Source: Priapulus caudatus (Eukaryota; Priapulida; Priapulimorpha; Priapulimorphida; Priapulidae). Taken from it: a DNA stretch of 64,000 nt. Location: the NCBI RefSeq assembly GCF_000485595.1, contig NW_014577077.1:554138-618137 (forward strand), read 5' to 3'. How positions within the stretch are numbered: the first letter of the stretch is position 1; the number at the start of each line of letters is the position of its first letter. This document shows, piece by piece, positions 50,601 through 56,340 of the stretch. The notes under the pieces were generated by a model. The model ran no database searches and was not told the origin of the DNA. It saw only the letters and a program-made list of their open reading frames with translations. The translations under genes and the position numbers were made by a program.

Positions 50601-52679
50601 AGGCAAGCAACAAAATGTAGCACGGAAAAACACGCAGCCATAAACACGTGGTAGTGAAGTGTAAGACAAGGTTAACGTGTTGCATTGTTCTAGGGATTTT
50701 GTGAATTACTAGCAAGGATTTGGCCGTCACCCAGATATAGACCATAAGGCTTTCGAGTAAGTCTTATAAAAACACTAGTTTAGCAATGTTAGTTCATTGT
50801 ATATGAGACAACATTACTCTTAAGAAACCAAATTGTAAAAATAATTTTAGGGCTCCTACAACCAAAATGTTTCCGTCAGCCAATCAGACAGTAGTGCATC
50901 CGTATGCACTGCCTAGCGGACAACCAATTACCAATTTAAAGCAGACGTTCACACATGATTCGATTACGCTCCATAATTATTTAAGGTTAATTGCTATTGC
51001 CTGTTTTTAGCAAATAATGCTCTTACTTCATAAAAATTTCCAGCCTTTATTCACAGAATGCATTTTCTGCATTCCTGCAGACAATACACAATCATGTTAT
51101 ATCCTTGATTACTGTAACACTCTTCAGGAAAGAGTATTTCATAATGCACTATTCCAGAGCCTAGAGGAAATACAACAGATAGTAACACCAACAAAGGAAG
51201 AGTTTGATTTAGTTACACTAGGCAGATATTTTGAACAACGTTTACGACGTTACGACGAGAAACACACGAGGTTTACAGGTGTGTCCGATCACTGACTGGA
51301 CTACTCAGTAGTAGTCCCGTAACCCAAACTTCGTAGACCAGAATGTCTAGATCATCAATGTTGTTAGCGAAATTTTAGCGAAACTTTCTCGAGAAGAGTT
51401 TGGCAATCGGAATCAGCCTTCCTGGCTCACAGTAAGTTTCAGTGTCAAATTTCTGCAGTTGTGGAATCATAAGTTGTAGGCAAACTGGGTCTGCTGTGCA
51501 TCCTGTTGCTCTTTCTATATATATATAGATAGATACCTAACATGATGAAATTGCCTGTTTATACTATAAGTCGCAACAGTGGTGGCATATTTCGGGCCTA
51601 TTTCTGCCATCATAAATATATCTATTTATCTATCTAGCTATCTGTATTATCTCCACTAGTTTCTTAGTATATATATATATATATACAGACAGATAGATAG
51701 ATAGAGAGATAGATAGAGAGATAGACAGAGAGATAGATAGATAGATTTATAATGACAGAAATAGGCCAGCACTATTGTTACTTATGGTATAAGCAGGTAT
51801 TTCATTCCGATAAATGTCATGTCGGCACATGAAACACAACAGGTTGTTCCCAGAGGACCAGGAAAAAGACGTTTCATTCAGTTATAACTGGTGGTTATAA
51901 TGCCTTTCATAATTTCTAAAATTTTCTATCTAGCAGACATCCACATAAAAATGGACCAAACGCAGTCAACCCTTGCTACTAATGATAGGAGATTTTACAC
52001 GCACTGTCTGCTACATGGGGAATGCATTAAATTGTAGAAGTTAGATTGACTAAGTACTAAGTATTGTGCACCTATTTTTGATTTGCTCCGGCCTATGCTG
52101 CCAAACTGAATTGGAGAGTATATGAAGGGGCTCTTGTTTATTGGTGCTGGCATATTTTTCTTTGCCTTGCTGTGAGGTTTTAGATGTGGTGCAAGATTCT
52201 GCAGCTTGAACGACCTGTGAGAAAGGTCAAACAATCAGTTAACGCAATAATTTACAATTATTAGTTACTACATATTACTTCACACCTCTGCTATAACTTT
52301 GCATTGTCTCTGACATCAAGTCATGATCACAGCAAATAATGTCTTAGCACATTTGCAGAACAATATGAAGGTTGTCCAGTTGCACTGAACGTTAAATGTG
52401 ATAGCCATACACTTGGCTTAATGTAGCCATTCATCAAACCAATCAACCCCAAATCTCTTTGAAGTAATTCACAGACAAGAAAATATGCAATTTTTCAGTT
52501 ACCTAACAATTGGGAGCCTAGTGAATGGCACAGGTGGCAGAATAATTCCACTGTCTAATACCAGAGGGATAGGACCTCCCTCGGCCTTGGCTGTGTAACT
52601 CTCCAGCATGACTGCCATCTCTTTTCTCTCGTCATCTGTCAAGTGCTGGTTCATTTGATGTAGAAGGAACTGCATGTGC
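12968..52679 (-). CDS. TRAPPC9: TRAPPC9 (TRAPPII subunit, Trs120/NIBP), partial gene, 12 exons
   Basis: Gene-level entry; exons are listed separately. TRAPPC9 is a large subunit specific to the TRAPPII complex, a tethering factor and Rab guanine-nucleotide exchange assembly that works in ER-Golgi, intra-Golgi and recycling traffic; it acts in the cytosol and on Golgi membranes. Translating the minus strand across twelve GT-AG exons gives about 497 codons that match the C-terminal half of animal TRAPPC9 in order. Recognisable stretches are [26 protein letters not shown]...[33 protein letters not shown]...[15 protein letters not shown] and TGGEAS. This half consists of Ig-like beta-sandwich repeats in family members. 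Exon phases agree at all eleven junctions, which is the strongest evidence for the model. The N-terminal half and the final 100-130 codons were not found. Identification from remembered family sequence, not from a search. Confidence 0.93.
13062..14925. other. TRAPPC9 intron between exons k and l
   Basis: AT-rich intronic sequence with no other feature until the fold-back element at 14,926. Confidence 0.75.
14926..15807. mobile_element. Large fold-back (inverted repeat) in a TRAPPC9 intron
   Basis: Left arm 14,926-15,244 (319 bp) and right arm 15,433-15,807 are near-identical inverted copies, separated by a 188-bp unique spacer. The right arm is longer because 55 bp starting GCTTCTTTATTGGTGGC is tandemly duplicated (15,663-15,717 and 15,718-15,772). 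No coding potential. It lies between TRAPPC9 exons k and l. Confidence 0.85.
16118..16241 (-). CDS. TRAPPC9: TRAPPC9 exon k
   Basis: A 124-bp exon, acceptor CTGTTCCAG and donor GTATCC. It encodes [17 protein letters not shown], then a short linker and [10 protein letters not shown]. With exon j it reads SRIPYQVER (family: QRMAIQVDK), and with exon l it reads [14 protein letters not shown] (family: RWRIPSLKRSGEAS). A long open frame on the opposite strand here (16,097-16,363) is a shadow of this exon. Confidence 0.85.
16414..16511. repeat. (ACGC)n microsatellite
   Basis: ACGC tetranucleotides with CACA ends, in the TRAPPC9 intron between exons j and k. Confidence 0.95.
16792..16902 (-). CDS. 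TRAPPC9: TRAPPC9 exon j
   Basis: A 111-bp exon, acceptor CTTTGCAG and donor GTAGTT, phase 1 in and 2 out. It encodes [20 protein letters not shown] and [16 protein letters not shown]. It aligns with the family's C-H-L-L-L-D-V-F-N-S-T-E-H-E-L segment. The split codons at both ends fit exons i and k. Confidence 0.94.
17684..17800. repeat. (GCGT)n(GT)n microsatellite
   Basis: Mixed GCGC and TGCG units followed by a 40-bp GT run, in the TRAPPC9 intron between exons i and j. Confidence 0.95.
17801..18130. repeat. Degenerate repeat with ACTCCCTG/GGAGTCC motifs
   Basis: Starts right after the GT microsatellite with TGCGAAATTAACGGGAG. It holds several GACTCCCTG, GGAGTCC and GATTCCCT copies at irregular spacing. 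It looks like a decayed interspersed repeat rather than a gene; no frame is convincing. Confidence 0.35.
18150..18232. repeat. (GT)n(GCGT)n microsatellite
   Basis: GT and GCGT units in the TRAPPC9 intron between exons i and j. Confidence 0.94.
18530..18592. repeat. (ACGC)n microsatellite
   Basis: ACGC units flanked by ACAC, about 270 bp downstream of TRAPPC9 exon i in transcript direction; opposite orientation to the tract at 18,150. Confidence 0.93.
18858..19000 (-). CDS. TRAPPC9: TRAPPC9 exon i
   Basis: A 143-bp exon, acceptor ATTTGCAG and donor GTAAAG, phase 0 in and 2 out. It encodes [35 protein letters not shown] and [12 protein letters not shown]. It matches the conserved K-Y-S-G-G-x-G...G-Y-Y-R-x-x-S-L-x-L-H-V-E-V-x-P-S motif of animal TRAPPC9. 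Confidence 0.95.
19562..19602. repeat. (GCGT)n microsatellite, short
   Basis: About ten GTGC units in the TRAPPC9 intron between exons h and i. Confidence 0.9.
20292..20338 (-). CDS. TRAPPC9: TRAPPC9 exon h, 47-bp small exon after the 25-kb intron
   Basis: Candidate 47-bp exon. It supplies exactly the phase demanded by both neighbours: two bases to complete the Gly codon of exon g, then 15 codons, ending in phase 0 before exon i. The protein reads [15 protein letters not shown] and joins exon i as [11 protein letters not shown], close to the family's Y-S-H-V-K-T-L-E-A-V-L. The donor is GTAACA; the acceptor AAAAG has a poor pyrimidine tract, so the 5' border is less certain than the 3' border. 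The linker is shorter than in vertebrates, so another small exon in the long intron remains possible. Confidence 0.62.
21447..21595. repeat. ACAGAC/ACGC compound microsatellite
   Basis: A CACAGACACAGACATACACACC unit of about 24 bp is tandemly repeated at 21,497-21,555, then ACGCACAA units follow. Confidence 0.85.
22034..22099. repeat. (ACGC)n microsatellite
   Basis: About fifteen ACGC units with CGCCCGC and GCGCACAC edge variants. Confidence 0.94.
22885..23066. repeat. Left inverted arm of composite element
   Basis: Contains TGGCGTCCTTACTGCGCTGC near the end and several GTCGCCATG motifs, two of them as a direct tandem at 23,011-23,030. It is repeated in inverse at about 25,718-25,883 with few differences, one of which is loss of one GTCGCCATG unit. 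Confidence 0.75.
23279..23388. repeat. Interstitial telomeric repeats (CCCTAA)n
   Basis: About 110 bp of CCCTAA hexamers with CCCTAAT and CCTTAA variants, directly left of the assembly gap. Related AACGTTAACCC motifs occur at 23,130-23,155. It is the vertebrate-type TTAGGG telomere motif on the minus strand. Internal position and variant units argue for an interstitial block, not a chromosome end. Confidence 0.9.
23389..23398. other. Assembly gap (10 N)
   Basis: Ten N bases between the telomeric hexamers and a CAT/ATG trinucleotide run. The real gap length is unknown, so the spacing inside the composite element is unreliable here. Confidence 0.99.
23399..23588 (-). pseudogene. Fragment of an acidic protein, cut by gap and by a repeat
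   Basis: The minus strand is open for about 60 codons: [32 protein letters not shown], then an Asp/Ser/Glu-rich run ending in poly-Asp encoded by the (ATG)n tract next to the gap. The upstream side is interrupted at 23,589 by a CAGGGCGGATCCAG repeat end. The composition looks like a transposon-encoded or acidic regulatory protein, but the family is not recognised. Probably a broken fragment. Confidence 0.4.
23589..23680. mobile_element. hAT-like terminus CAGGGCGGATCCAG (partial)
   Basis: Begins CAGGGCGGATCCAGC and continues with a G run and TTTTTTGGTCCTG, resembling the left end of the element at 49,307. No matching right end was found, so only this end is annotated. CAGGGCGGATCC-like ends are common for hAT elements. 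Confidence 0.45.
24435..25468 (+). pseudogene. hAT transposase (ZMYM1/P52rIPK-like), block-scrambled remnant
   Basis: Transposase of the hAT superfamily, the group whose host relatives include ZMYM1 and the THAP0/P52rIPK proteins. Five conserved segments can be read. From left to right they are: the C-terminal tail on the minus strand (24,435-24,527; [20 protein letters not shown]); FPNIRTLLR and [16 protein letters not shown] (plus, 24,531-24,680); the [12 protein letters not shown]...[13 protein letters not shown] segment (plus, 24,681-24,900); [13 protein letters not shown]...SESPKEYYL (plus, 24,901-25,242); CKTRWVERH...[11 protein letters not shown] (plus, 25,243-25,468). In a normal hAT protein the order is the reverse. 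The CE.ERSFS region between FPN and the MGxxRL motif is deleted, and the TRWVERH block has a frameshift near 25,286. Not functional. Confidence 0.8.
25469..26400. repeat. GC-rich region with GTCGCC/GCGTGGT subterminal motifs
   Basis: Right part of the composite element. After the transposase remnant come the right inverted arm and then about 500 bp with many degenerate copies of GTCGCCGTG, AACGCCGTGAG and GCGTGGT, ending with the outer terminus at 26,391. No supported gene. Confidence 0.6.
25718..25883. repeat. Right inverted arm of composite element
   Basis: Inverse copy of the arm at 22,885. Its inner edge forms a short local palindrome around GCGTTTGTTTTGAACATG, with CAAAACAAACGC following. 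The outer edge ends in GACGGGGG, then TTAATAT. Confidence 0.75.
27628..27688. repeat. ACGC/ACAC microsatellite
   Basis: Short ACGC block within a CA/CG alternating purine-pyrimidine stretch, preceded by a CTCT tract. Confidence 0.88.
28266..28325. repeat. ACGC/GCAC microsatellite, imperfect
   Basis: Imperfect ACGCGC and GCACGCAC units ending in GTACGTACGTAT. Confidence 0.82.
29918..30080. repeat. (GTCT)n/(GTCC)n microsatellite
   Basis: About forty tetranucleotides alternating in blocks of GTCT and GTCC, decaying into GCCCGGCC at the right edge. Confidence 0.95.
32289..32313. repeat. (ACGC)n microsatellite, short
   Basis: Six ACGC units. Confidence 0.88.
33442..33615. repeat. Two-copy tandem repeat, about 85-95 bp
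   Basis: CAGCCATCTCTGGCTTAT and CAGCCACCTCTGGCTCAT each precede a shared AGATAATTGTTAATGTGAAC and then AGAAGAGGT. The two copies are diverged and differ in length. Confidence 0.7.
34042..34429. mobile_element. Charlie-like hAT MITE
   Basis: A 388-bp element with 16-bp inverted ends CAGGGGTGGGCAAACT and (inverse) CAGTGGTGGGCAAACC, followed by GCGGCCCGCGGGCC, a well-known hAT terminal pattern. Flanks show an imperfect duplication: AACTACGC at 34,032 against AACTACAG at 34,430. Non-coding and internally rich in A/T. Lies in the 25-kb TRAPPC9 intron. Confidence 0.75.
35748..36256. mobile_element. Mutator-like MITE, copy 2, with tRNA-like core
   Basis: A 509-bp second member of the 11,663 family in the 25-kb TRAPPC9 intron. 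It has the same roughly 60-bp inverted termini (CTAGGTCGATCAAGAACATA left) and flanking 9-bp repeats CGGCGGCTA (35,739-35,747) and CGGTGGCTA (36,257-36,265), 8 of 9 matching. The AT-rich middle differs: it has GGTTTGGGTTAGGGATAGGG, telomere-like, near 36,115-36,145. Confidence 0.82.
35889..35943 (+). promoter_or_regulatory. tRNA-like pol III A and B boxes inside MITE copy 2
   Basis: TAGCCGAGCGAG (35,889-35,900) and GGATCGAATCC (35,933-35,943), the same spacing as in copy 1. Conservation of both boxes while the surrounding AT-rich part differs supports a real family feature. Confidence 0.65.
36523..36582. repeat. (GT)n(GCGT)n microsatellite
   Basis: GT run followed by GCGT units, about 270 bp right of the second Mutator-like MITE. 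Confidence 0.93.
37232..37390. repeat. 20-bp minisatellite
   Basis: Seven copies of GGCACTGTAGTCTATTACTA with one GATA variant; almost no divergence, so recent. Confidence 0.95.
39375..42490. repeat. 24-bp minisatellite, about 3.1 kb
   Basis: Roughly 125-130 copies of TACACGTCTACAGCTGCGAG plus AAGC. The core at 40,930-41,280 is clean, with CGAG/TGAG/CTAG variants; the flanks have many single-base insertions and deletions, more like read errors than divergence. Frames reading RSYTSTAA repeats are artefacts. In the 25-kb TRAPPC9 intron. Confidence 0.97.
43017..43240. repeat. Dispersed repeat, copy 1
   Basis: Shares CAGCGTCGTT, GAGAATTGCAGCTCTTTC and CATGATTTATGTTTT-like stretches in the same order with 44,790-44,990. 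The 20-bp minisatellite lies between the two copies. Confidence 0.6.
44221..44640. repeat. 20-bp minisatellite with two unit types
   Basis: About 21 copies of GGTGATGTACCAGCAACTAC and GGATGATGTACCAGCAGCAA type units. The two types occur in blocks, suggesting local duplication of sub-arrays. Confidence 0.95.
44790..44990. repeat. Dispersed repeat, copy 2
   Basis: Direct-orientation diverged copy of 43,017-43,240, ending in TTAGTTATTCAATTATCATA (first copy: TTAGTTATTTAATCATCCTA). Confidence 0.6.
45493..45636 (-). CDS. TRAPPC9: TRAPPC9 exon g
   Basis: A 144-bp exon, acceptor TTTCAG and donor GTAAGT. It encodes [20 protein letters not shown], then [19 protein letters not shown] and ends KEKVQTDE plus one base. 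The spacing F-x-W-x9-P-x-x-P-x-K-x-A is that of TRAPPC9. It is followed by the 25-kb intron. Confidence 0.9.
45898..45983 (-). CDS. TRAPPC9: TRAPPC9 exon f
   Basis: An 86-bp exon, acceptor TTCTTACAG and consensus donor GTAAGT. The correct frame gives [19 protein letters not shown] and LDCKLSK, one strand pair of a beta-sandwich domain (homologous to the family stretch that follows YNGES). A competing frame has a TAG, so the neighbouring phases were needed to choose the reading. Confidence 0.88.
46640..46855. repeat. Degenerate repeat with (GGAC)n block, LINE-tail-like
   Basis: CCTGAGTTATCGTTGACCGA leads into a GGAC/CGGA tetranucleotide tract (46,755-46,806) and then GGCAATAGCTCAGCTTGA. This layout resembles 3' ends of non-LTR retrotransposons in invertebrates; no reverse transcriptase remains. 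Lies in the TRAPPC9 intron just below exon e. Confidence 0.4.
46919..47129 (-). CDS. TRAPPC9: TRAPPC9 exon e
   Basis: A 211-bp exon, acceptor TGTGCGCAG and donor GTAAGA. It encodes [19 protein letters not shown], then [20 protein letters not shown] and ends in SLYAGE. This matches the conserved region with G-Y-x-T-x-V-x-G-V and V-x-P-A-L-P-x-L-Q-x-x-T-S-L. The exon ends with two bases that form Ser across the junction, giving YAGES. Confidence 0.95.
47130..49029. other. TRAPPC9 intron between exons d and e
   Basis: Only the GATA/GACA microsatellite stands out; otherwise AT-rich intron without conserved frames. Confidence 0.75.
47575..47755. repeat. (GATA)n(GACA)n microsatellite
   Basis: GATA units with GGTA interruptions, turning into GACA and GACG units on the right; in the TRAPPC9 intron between exons d and e. 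Confidence 0.95.
49030..49156 (-). CDS. TRAPPC9: TRAPPC9 exon d
   Basis: A 127-bp exon, acceptor CACTGCAG and donor GTACAC. It encodes [19 protein letters not shown], then [11 protein letters not shown], then [11 protein letters not shown]. It matches the family stretch with E-S-L-P-A-x-L-S-L-P-A-x-S-G-x-Y-P-V. It begins in phase 0 and ends with one base that completes Gly in the next exon. Confidence 0.94.
49307..50045. mobile_element. hAT-like element, host of a nested insertion
   Basis: Begins CAGGGGTGTATCCAGG and ends in a C-rich tract followed by CACACCTAG. The target sequence TTAACCCATCA occurs on both sides (49,298-49,308 and 50,046-50,056), consistent with a duplicated insertion site of about 8-9 bp plus shared bases. 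It has subterminal GGGTCGTGA and GGTCGTACGACC inverted motifs. It carries a second element at 49,411-49,607. Lies in the TRAPPC9 intron between exons c and d. Confidence 0.6.
49411..49607. mobile_element. Nested small TIR element
   Basis: A 197-bp element with 11-bp ends CAAGGGCGTGA and (inverse) CAGGGGCGTGT, flanked by ACAAT on both sides (49,406-49,410 and 49,608-49,612). GC-rich (GGGGGCCGGCCGG) against an AT-rich background. Probably a hAT-type MITE with a 5-bp target duplication, inserted into the element at 49,307. Confidence 0.68.
50310..50395 (-). CDS. TRAPPC9: TRAPPC9 exon c
   Basis: An 86-bp exon, acceptor TTTCAG and donor GTACGT. It encodes [17 protein letters not shown] then [11 protein letters not shown], and ends on a codon boundary. 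The pattern W-x4-DVCEV-x4-VYN-x-MPFEL is the typical start of an Ig-like domain in TRAPPC9. The next exon continues directly with SLLSEGG. Confidence 0.93.
51081..51278 (+). CDS. Possible exon of unknown gene, antisense inside a TRAPPC9 intron
   Basis: A 92-residue open frame runs through 51,017-51,295 on the plus strand. A sub-segment is bordered by an acceptor-like ATTCCTGCAG and a donor-like TTTACAG|GTGTGT, which would make a 198-bp exon. The composition looks protein-like: [18 protein letters not shown] then [20 protein letters not shown], a charged and probably helical stretch. I do not recognise the family. It lies in the intron between TRAPPC9 exons b and c on the opposite strand. It could be a nested gene, a transposon-derived exon or chance. 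Confidence 0.3.
51542..51808. mobile_element. Fold-back element with TA/GATA loop
   Basis: Inverted arms of about 100 bp (51,542-51,645 and 51,700-51,808) share GCCTATTTCTG, CCTG(T/C)TTATAC and ATAAATATATCTAT. The centre is a (TA)n plus (GATA/GACA)n tract, itself part of the palindrome. In the TRAPPC9 intron between exons b and c. Confidence 0.65.
52072..52214 (-). CDS. TRAPPC9: TRAPPC9 exon b
   Basis: A 143-bp exon, acceptor CTCACAG and donor GTGCAC, phase 1 in and 1 out. It joins exon a to give [14 protein letters not shown], and encodes [10 protein letters not shown] and [12 protein letters not shown]. The KSPFIYSP motif and the following basic linker match the family. The final base G joins AG of the next exon to make Glu, as in K-I-(D/E)-F of homologues. 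Confidence 0.92.
52503..52679 (-). CDS. TRAPPC9: TRAPPC9 exon a (most 5' exon seen)
   Basis: A 177-bp exon between an acceptor ending TTCTAG and the donor GTAACT. It starts with one base of a split codon and ends with two. It encodes [10 protein letters not shown]...DDERKEM followed by [13 protein letters not shown] and [13 protein letters not shown]. The last motif is almost invariant in animal TRAPPC9 and precedes the first C-terminal beta-sandwich domain. The preceding conserved exon (the region ending in a MGNPAL-like motif) was not found between here and the minisatellites at 53.2 kb. Confidence 0.92.
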
Positions 52680-53235
52680 CTAGAAAAACGATAGTGCAAA
52701 CATGCTCGAGTTATATATACTTACTGTACATATAACAAACATTACCAATCCTTATTAAACCTGCACACAAAATATCCAAATATTCATGCTTCTCCCTTTG
52801 TGGCAACTTCTCAACATTGCTATTTACATTACTATATTCTAAATCTCAGGTTCATTATCATTATTAGATTGTTATTAACAGTAATTGGCTAGTTTTATTA
52901 GTTCACTAATTAGTCTTGCTGTGCCATCAGCTGCATTACTTACACGATGTTGCACAGCAATAGCTTCATGAAAATCTGTAAACAACCACCATTCACAAAT
53001 CTTATGGATTCCATGTTAATACAGTAATACACTGCATTACCATAACGTGGGTTATGAAAAGTTTCTCGAACATGTCATGATTTGTTAGAGGAATGAACAT
53101 GTTTTTCTACCCAAAAACTTGGCATGCTGAATTTTCGTCAATATCATTAACGTAATATATGTGCAACCAGCTGCTTAACTATTAGACAGCCTAGTTTTTA
53201 AATATGCTACCAGTTCTTTAGAGGACTTCTCACTA
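52680..53235. other. TRAPPC9 intron upstream of exon a
   Basis: AT-rich. A spliceable-looking 32-bp segment at 52,945-52,976 does not resemble the expected conserved exon. Confidence 0.6.
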
Positions 53236-54820
53236 AAGGCCCCGCACACGGTGAGGTTCATGCTGAGCAGGGAGCGTGAGGTCGTGTGAGGCAGGGAGCG
53301 TGAAGGTCGTGTGAATGACGGAGCGTGAGGTTCGTGCGAGCAGGGAGCGTGAGGTTCGTGGTGAACAGAGCGTGAGGTTCGTGTGAGCAGGGAGCCCGTG
53401 AGTTCGTGGGTGAGCAGGAGCGTGAGGTTCGTGGTGAGCGGGAGCGGAGGTTTCCCATGTGAGGGCAGGGAGCGTGAGTTCGTGTGAGCAGGGAGCGTGA
53501 GGTTCGTGGTGAGCAGGGAGGCGCGTGAGGTTCATAGGTGAGCAGGGAGCGTGAAGTTCGTGCTGAGCACGGAGGCGTGAGGTTCGTGGTGAGGCATGGA
53601 GCGGAGGTTCCGTGCGAGCAGGGATCGTGCAGTCGTGGTGAGCAGGAGCGTGAGGTTTCCGGGTGAGCAGGGAGCGTGAGGTTCGTGTGAGGCAGGGGGC
53701 GGCGTGAGTTCGTGGTGAGCAGGAGCGTGAGGTTGCGTGGTGAGTCGGGAGCGTGAGGTCGTGGTGAGCAGGGAGCGTGGAGGTTCGTGTTAGCAGGGAG
53801 CGTGAGGTTCGTGGAGCAGCGAGCGTGAGAGGTTCGTGGTGAGCAGGAGCGTGAGGTTCGTGTGAGCAGGGAGCGTGAGGTCGTGGTGAGCAGGGAGCGT
53901 GAGGTCGTGGACAGGGAGCGTGAGGTTCGTGTGAGCAGGGAGCGTGAGGTCGTGTGAGGCAGGGAGCGTGAGGTTCGTGGCGAGTCAGGGAGCGTGAGTT
54001 CGGTGAGCAGGGAGCTGAGGTTTCGTGCTGAGGGCAGGGACGCCGTGATGTATCGTGGTGATCAGGGAGCGTGAGGTTCGTGGGAGCAGGGAGCGTGAGT
54101 TCGTGGGAGCAGGGAGGTGAGGTTCGTGTGAGCAGGGAGGCGTGAGGTTGGTGAGCAGGGAGCGTGAGTTCGTGTGAGCACGGAGCGTGAGGTTCGTGGT
54201 GAGCAGGGAGGCGTGAGGTTCGTGTGACAGCGAGCGTGAGGTGCGTGTGAGCATGGAGCTTTGGAGGTTCGTGAGTTGACAGGGAGCGGAGGTTCGTGCG
54301 AGCAGGGAGCGTGAGCGTATCGTGCTGACAGGGAGCGTGAGTTCGTGTGAGCAGGGAGCGTGGAGGTTCGTGTGAGCAGTGGCGCGTGAGGTTCGTGGTG
54401 TAGGCAGGGAGCGTGCGGTTCGGTGTGAGGCACGGGGAGCGGAGGTGTGTGAGCAGGGAGCGTGAGGCGTTGTGGTAGGCAGGGAGCGTGAGTTTCGTGG
54501 TGAGCAGGGAGCGTGAGTTCGTGCTGAGCAGGGAGTGTGAGGTTTGCGTGGTGACAGGGAGCTGAGGTTCGTGGTGACAGGGAGCGTGAGTTTCGTGTGA
54601 AGCAGGGAGCGTGAGGTTCGTGTGAGGGCAGGGACGTGAGGTTTCGTGGTGAGCACGGAGCGTGAGGTTCGTGTGTGAGGGCAGGAGCGTGAGTCGTGTG
54701 AGGCCAAGGCTGCGTGAGGTTCGGGGTGAGCAGGGAGTGTGAGGTTCGTGGTGAGGCAGGGAGCGTGAGGTCGTGTTGAAGCAGGGAGCGTGAAGGTTCG
54801 GTGACAGGGAGCGTGGAGGT
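53236..54820. repeat. 25-bp minisatellite, about 1.6 kb
   Basis: About 60 copies of a GAGCAGGGAGCGTGAGGTTC plus GTGGT unit with frequent one-base indels. A 534-codon minus-strand frame and its relatives are repeat artefacts. Located 560 bp upstream of TRAPPC9 exon a. Confidence 0.96.
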
Positions 54821-56340
54821 TTCACACATGCACACATCTATACACACAGTCACAGCTACACCATCACACATCTATAGCATGGCACACATGTTCAGTCACC
54901 CACACCTGTACAGCATCTGATCACACAGTCACACCCACACATGTAGACATCTATACACAGTCACAGCGCACACATGCACACATCTAATACAACATGTCAC
55001 ACGCCACACATGCACCACATCTATACACAGTCACGAGCACACATGCATGCACATCTATACACACAGTCACACCCACACATGCACAAACATTATACACACG
55101 AGTCAAGTCCACACATGCAGCAAATCATCTATTACAACACAGTCCACAGCCAGCACATGCACACATCTGTATACCAGCACAGCGCACACATGCAGCACAT
55201 CTAACACACAGTCACGTTTGGTTTGTGGTGTGTTTGGCGTGGGGGGAGCGGGCACACGAGTGGGCACACAGTGGCGTGATAACGACACAGCGCTGCGAAC
55301 GGGCACACATTATCACATCTATTTGAGCACTACGAGTCCAGGAGCGCGCACCATGCACACATGCTATACAGCACAGCAAGCACCCCCACAGTGTGCACAT
55401 TGTCTATACACACAGTCACAGCCACACATGCACAATCTATACGTGCACACAGTTCGACATCGCACACATGGCACATCATCTATTACAGCACAGTCCGACA
55501 GCCACACGAATGGCAGCGAGCAATTGCTGATTACACACAAGGTCGACACTACGGACGATGCACCCACAGTCATACAGCACAAGTCAGCACCCACACATGG
55601 TACACATCTAACACACAGTGGCGAGGGCGGGGGGAGGCGGCGCACACATTACCACTATCTATACAGCACAGTCCAGCACCCACGGCATGTACATCAGTGC
55701 TGATAAACACAGGTTCGATCACCGCCCGCCACAGCATGTATCATCATCTATCCACACAGTACACGACAGCGATGTAGCACAGTGCTAGTACACATCAGTC
55801 ACAGCGCCAGCGTAGCAGTGTAACTAGAGTGGCTAGTGAGCAGCGAGCGATGCACAGGCGATTCGAGAGGGGCAGCGAGCAGTGGCGAACCCACACATGC
55901 ACACATCGATACGACACGGGGGGGGTGGAGTCACACCACACATGCACACATGCTATATCACTACAGTCAATCCCACGACTTCACACATCTAATTACACAC
56001 AGTCACAGCCACACTAGCAGCACATCTATACACACAGTCCAGCCACACATGCACACCATACTATACATCACAGTCGACACCCGAGCACATGCAGCACACT
56101 CTATACAGCACACATTCACATTCAGCACAGTGCACACATCGTACTATAACACACAGTCAACAAGCTCATGGGCAACACATGCACACATCTATATCACACA
56201 GCTCACACCCACACATTACACATCTATACACACAGTCACAGCCACACATGCACACATCTATTATCCCAGTCACACCCACGACCTGCATCAATCTATACAA
56301 GACAGGGGGGTCACACACACATGCACACATCTATACATCA
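54821..56340. repeat. About 34-bp CA-rich minisatellite, 1.5 kb
   Basis: Unit CACACATGCACACATCTATA plus CACAGTCACAGC, heavily degenerate, starting directly where the 25-bp array stops. It is interrupted by GC-rich inserts at 55,215-55,300 and 55,795-55,930. Overlapping ORFs are artefacts. Confidence 0.92.

Noticed and set aside
52945-52976. 32-bp possible TRAPPC9 exon upstream of exon a
   Set aside because: Phase fits but the reading (FMKLLLCNIV) does not resemble the highly conserved preceding segment.
53233-54837. 534-codon minus-strand ORF rich in HEPHAPCS
   Set aside because: Entirely made of the 25-bp tandem repeat with indels; no gene signals.
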